The position numbers and the translations under genes were made by a program. The notes beneath the pieces are model-generated. The model was not told the origin of the DNA. It was given only the letters and a program-made list of their open reading frames with translations, and made no database searches. From Candidatus Brevefilum sp. (GTDB lineage: Bacteria; Chloroflexota; Anaerolineae; Anaerolineales; Anaerolineaceae), in NCBI GenBank assembly GCA_007135845.1, contig SLIC01000278.1, forward strand, positions 1-6,557: DNA of 6,557 nt, read 5' to 3'. This document shows, one piece after another, positions 5,631 through 6,557 of the stretch. Each line of letters opens with the position of its first letter. Position 1 is the first letter of the stretch.

Positions 5631-6173
5631 TCACAACCCAAATTCCTCACGGGTCAGACCCATTAAAACCCAGTCAAAGTATTGCCCACCGGTGTACCCC
5701 ATGCGCCTCAAGCGCCCCTCCTCCTGGAAACCAAGCTTGCGATGCAGCTCAACCGATACCTGGTTAAAGTCATAAATATGGACGTTCACCTTCTGGTAGC
5801 GAAGTTCTCCAAAGAAATAGCGCATAACAATCTGGACTGCTTCAGAGGCGTAGCCCTTTCGCCAATATTCTCGGCGGATCGCCAGGCCATATTGGAAGGT
5901 GCCGTGGCGGGGATCGCAGGTATGTGTGTTCAGCGTTCCGACAAATTCACCTGCCATGTTTTCAATCACCCACCGGTATTCATCATTCTTGGGTTCTGCC
6001 ACGGCGATCTCAGCAACCCACTTTTTGACCTTTTCCTCGGATTGGGGAAAGTGGATGTAGTCCGTGGTCTGCTCAAAGTAAGTGTCTTCATTCCAGGCAA
6101 AGAAGTGCTGCCAATCGGCTAATTCCACAGCCCGCAATCTGATCAACTCGCCCTGCCAAAATTTCTTGCTCAT
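5631..6173 (-). CDS. GNAT N-acetyltransferase, RimJ/RimL-like (Acetyltransf_3)
   Basis: A 180-residue cytoplasmic acetyltransferase. The start FWQGELIRLRAVELADW (5-21) is the typical first strand and helix of RimJ/RimL-type proteins. VIENMAGEFVGTLNT (69-83) is strand 2-3, YGLAIRREYWRKGYASEAV (95-113) contains the acetyl-CoA pyrophosphate loop of the R/Q-x-x-G-x-G/A type, and NQVSVELHRKLGFQEEGRLR (137-156) is the motif B region with the common N-x-x-S-x-x-L-x-x-KLGF pattern. Members acetylate ribosomal protein N-termini, small amines or antibiotics; the substrate here cannot be told. ATG 6173 has AGGA ten bases before it. The longer frame begins at a GTG (6215) that lies inside a palindrome, so it is disfavoured. 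The stop codon lies at 5631-5633, directly before the T run and palindromes. Its position next to the other acetyltransferase gene may be chance. Confidence 0.92.
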   Translation of the reverse strand: MSKKFWQGELIRLRAVELADWQHFFAWNEDTYFEQTTDYIHFPQSEEKVKKWVAEIAVAEPKNDEYRWVIENMAGEFVGTLNTHTCDPRHGTFQYGLAIRREYWRKGYASEAVQIVMRYFFGELRYQKVNVHIYDFNQVSVELHRKLGFQEEGRLRRMGYTGGQYFDWVLMGLTREEFGL

Positions 6174-6200
6174 CTTTACTTGATCCTGTTTTATTATTTG

Positions 6201-6216
6201 AGTGACCAAAGTCACT
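6201..6216. promoter_or_regulatory. CRP/FNR-family-like operator upstream of the GNAT gene
   Basis: AGTGAC-CAAA-GTCACT is a perfect 16-bp dyad, extendable with TT/AA at 6198-6199 and 6218-6219. It contains GTGA-N6-TCAC, the core of the CRP consensus. It ends 27 bases before ATG 6173. A TATAAG on the minus strand (6240 to 6235) just upstream would, if it is the -10, place the site at the start of the transcript, a repressing position. No convincing -35 is seen. Confidence 0.45.
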
Positions 6217-6325
6217 TAAGCCTTCTCTGCAGATCTTATACATAACCCATGATGTCTATTTTACCAAGGTTGATGACCTTTGCTTCTCATTCACATGACC
6301 ACCGAGATCAGATGGAAGGGGTGTA

Positions 6326-6367
6326 GAGACCGAAGACCGAAGACCGGGGACAGAAGACAGAAGACAG
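6326..6367. repeat. 7-bp tandem repeat, six units, consensus RRGACNG (first cluster)
   Basis: Six consecutive heptamers with no gaps: GAGACCG, AAGACCG, AAGACCG, GGGACAG, AAGACAG, AAGACAG. Purine-rich on the plus strand. They lie in the gene-free end of the window. Confidence 0.8.
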
Positions 6368-6420
6368 TATTATGGCCAACAGCCCAATCGCGACAGCATC
6401 CAGACCGGGGCCAAGAACGA

Positions 6421-6462
6421 GGGACGGGAGACTGGAGACCGAAGACCGAGGAAAGAAGACTG
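6421..6462. repeat. 7-bp tandem repeat, six units, consensus RRGACNG (second cluster)
   Basis: Six heptamers in register: GGGACGG, GAGACTG, GAGACCG, AAGACCG, AGGAAAG, AAGACTG. Same consensus, same unit number and same strand bias as the cluster 53 bases to the left; a lone CAGACCG is found between them. Confidence 0.75.
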
Positions 6463-6557
6463 GTTCTTTCAGGAGACTTCGCAATCATGAGACCAGCGAG
6501 AAGATTATCAGATTATAAGCGATTCATTATCTCCACAACCAGCGCACCAAAGACCCT

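Larger units (their letters stand above)
6217..6557. other. Gene-poor end region with repeat clusters
   Basis: Apart from the upstream region of the GNAT gene and the two heptamer clusters, I see no complete gene. The minus-strand open frame at 6291-6488 is made largely of translated repeats (VFGLQSPV, VFGLRSL) and is not credible. At the very end two short readings are possible: on the minus strand 6513-6557 reads RVFGALVVEIMNRL then stop, which could be the C-terminus of a gene beyond the edge; on the plus strand an ATG at 6487 with AGGAG at 6471-6475 runs off the edge. I cannot choose, though the minus-strand ending looks slightly more protein-like. Confidence 0.4.

Noticed and set aside
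5682..6122. 146-codon plus-strand open frame inside the GNAT gene
   Set aside because: Fully antisense to a recognisable acetyltransferase; shadow frame.
4683..6173. The two acetyltransferase genes as one resistance operon
   Set aside because: They are 171 bases apart with palindromes between, and both families have many non-resistance members; adjacency alone does not support it.
6326..6462. Repeat clusters as a CRISPR array
   Set aside because: Units are 7 bp without spacers; the 53-base stretch between clusters is a single interval, and no cas gene is present.
6291..6488. 65-codon minus-strand open frame over the heptamer repeats
   Set aside because: Its peptide is mostly translated repeat (VFGLQSPV / VFGLRSL) with no ribosome site support.

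Overview
The window looks like ordinary bacterial chromosome with an accessory flavour. Base composition is moderate: recJ and the aminoglycoside-acetyltransferase-like gene are GC-richer, while the 3430-4550 stretch is visibly AT-richer. The gene mix, the Cys-tailed methyltransferase and the period-7 repeats between genes recall Chloroflexota (Anaerolineae-like) genomes. That placement is an impression from memory, not a measured result. I see no phage, transposase, CRISPR array, rRNA or tRNA.

Layout from left to right: recJ (minus, 9-1736, stop codon inside the window); a class I SAM methyltransferase with a cysteine-rich tail (minus, 1836-2459); an Stf0-type sulfotransferase (minus, 2600-3358) with a TTGACA promoter; a repeat-bearing gap that may also encode a 60-residue membrane peptide (minus, 3432-3614); a divergent two-gene unit on the plus strand, made of an 87-residue unknown protein (3700-3963) overlapping a nucleotidyltransferase of the AbiEii/MNT-like fold (3953-4549); an AAC(3)-family N-acetyltransferase (minus, 4683-5459); a block of interlocking GTCACGT palindromes (5537-5621); a RimJ/RimL-like GNAT acetyltransferase (minus, 5631-6173) preceded by a CRP-like palindrome; and a gene-poor end with two clusters of 7-bp tandem repeats (6326-6367, 6421-6462).

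The minus-strand genes do not form an obvious pathway. They are DNA repair, small-molecule methylation, sulfation and two acetyltransferases, separated by gaps of 100-270 bp, so most are probably transcribed separately. The only tight translational coupling is the plus-strand pair, which is the best candidate for an undescribed two-component module (toxin-antitoxin-like or RNA-modifying). The other unexplained signals are the mutually exclusive hairpins between the two acetyltransferase genes, the heptanucleotide repeats, and the small membrane ORF with a textbook Shine-Dalgarno sequence.

Several start codons were moved inward from the longest open frame because the longest frames begin at TTG or GTG with poor context, while ATG codons with better ribosome sites or downstream of a promoter lie inside.
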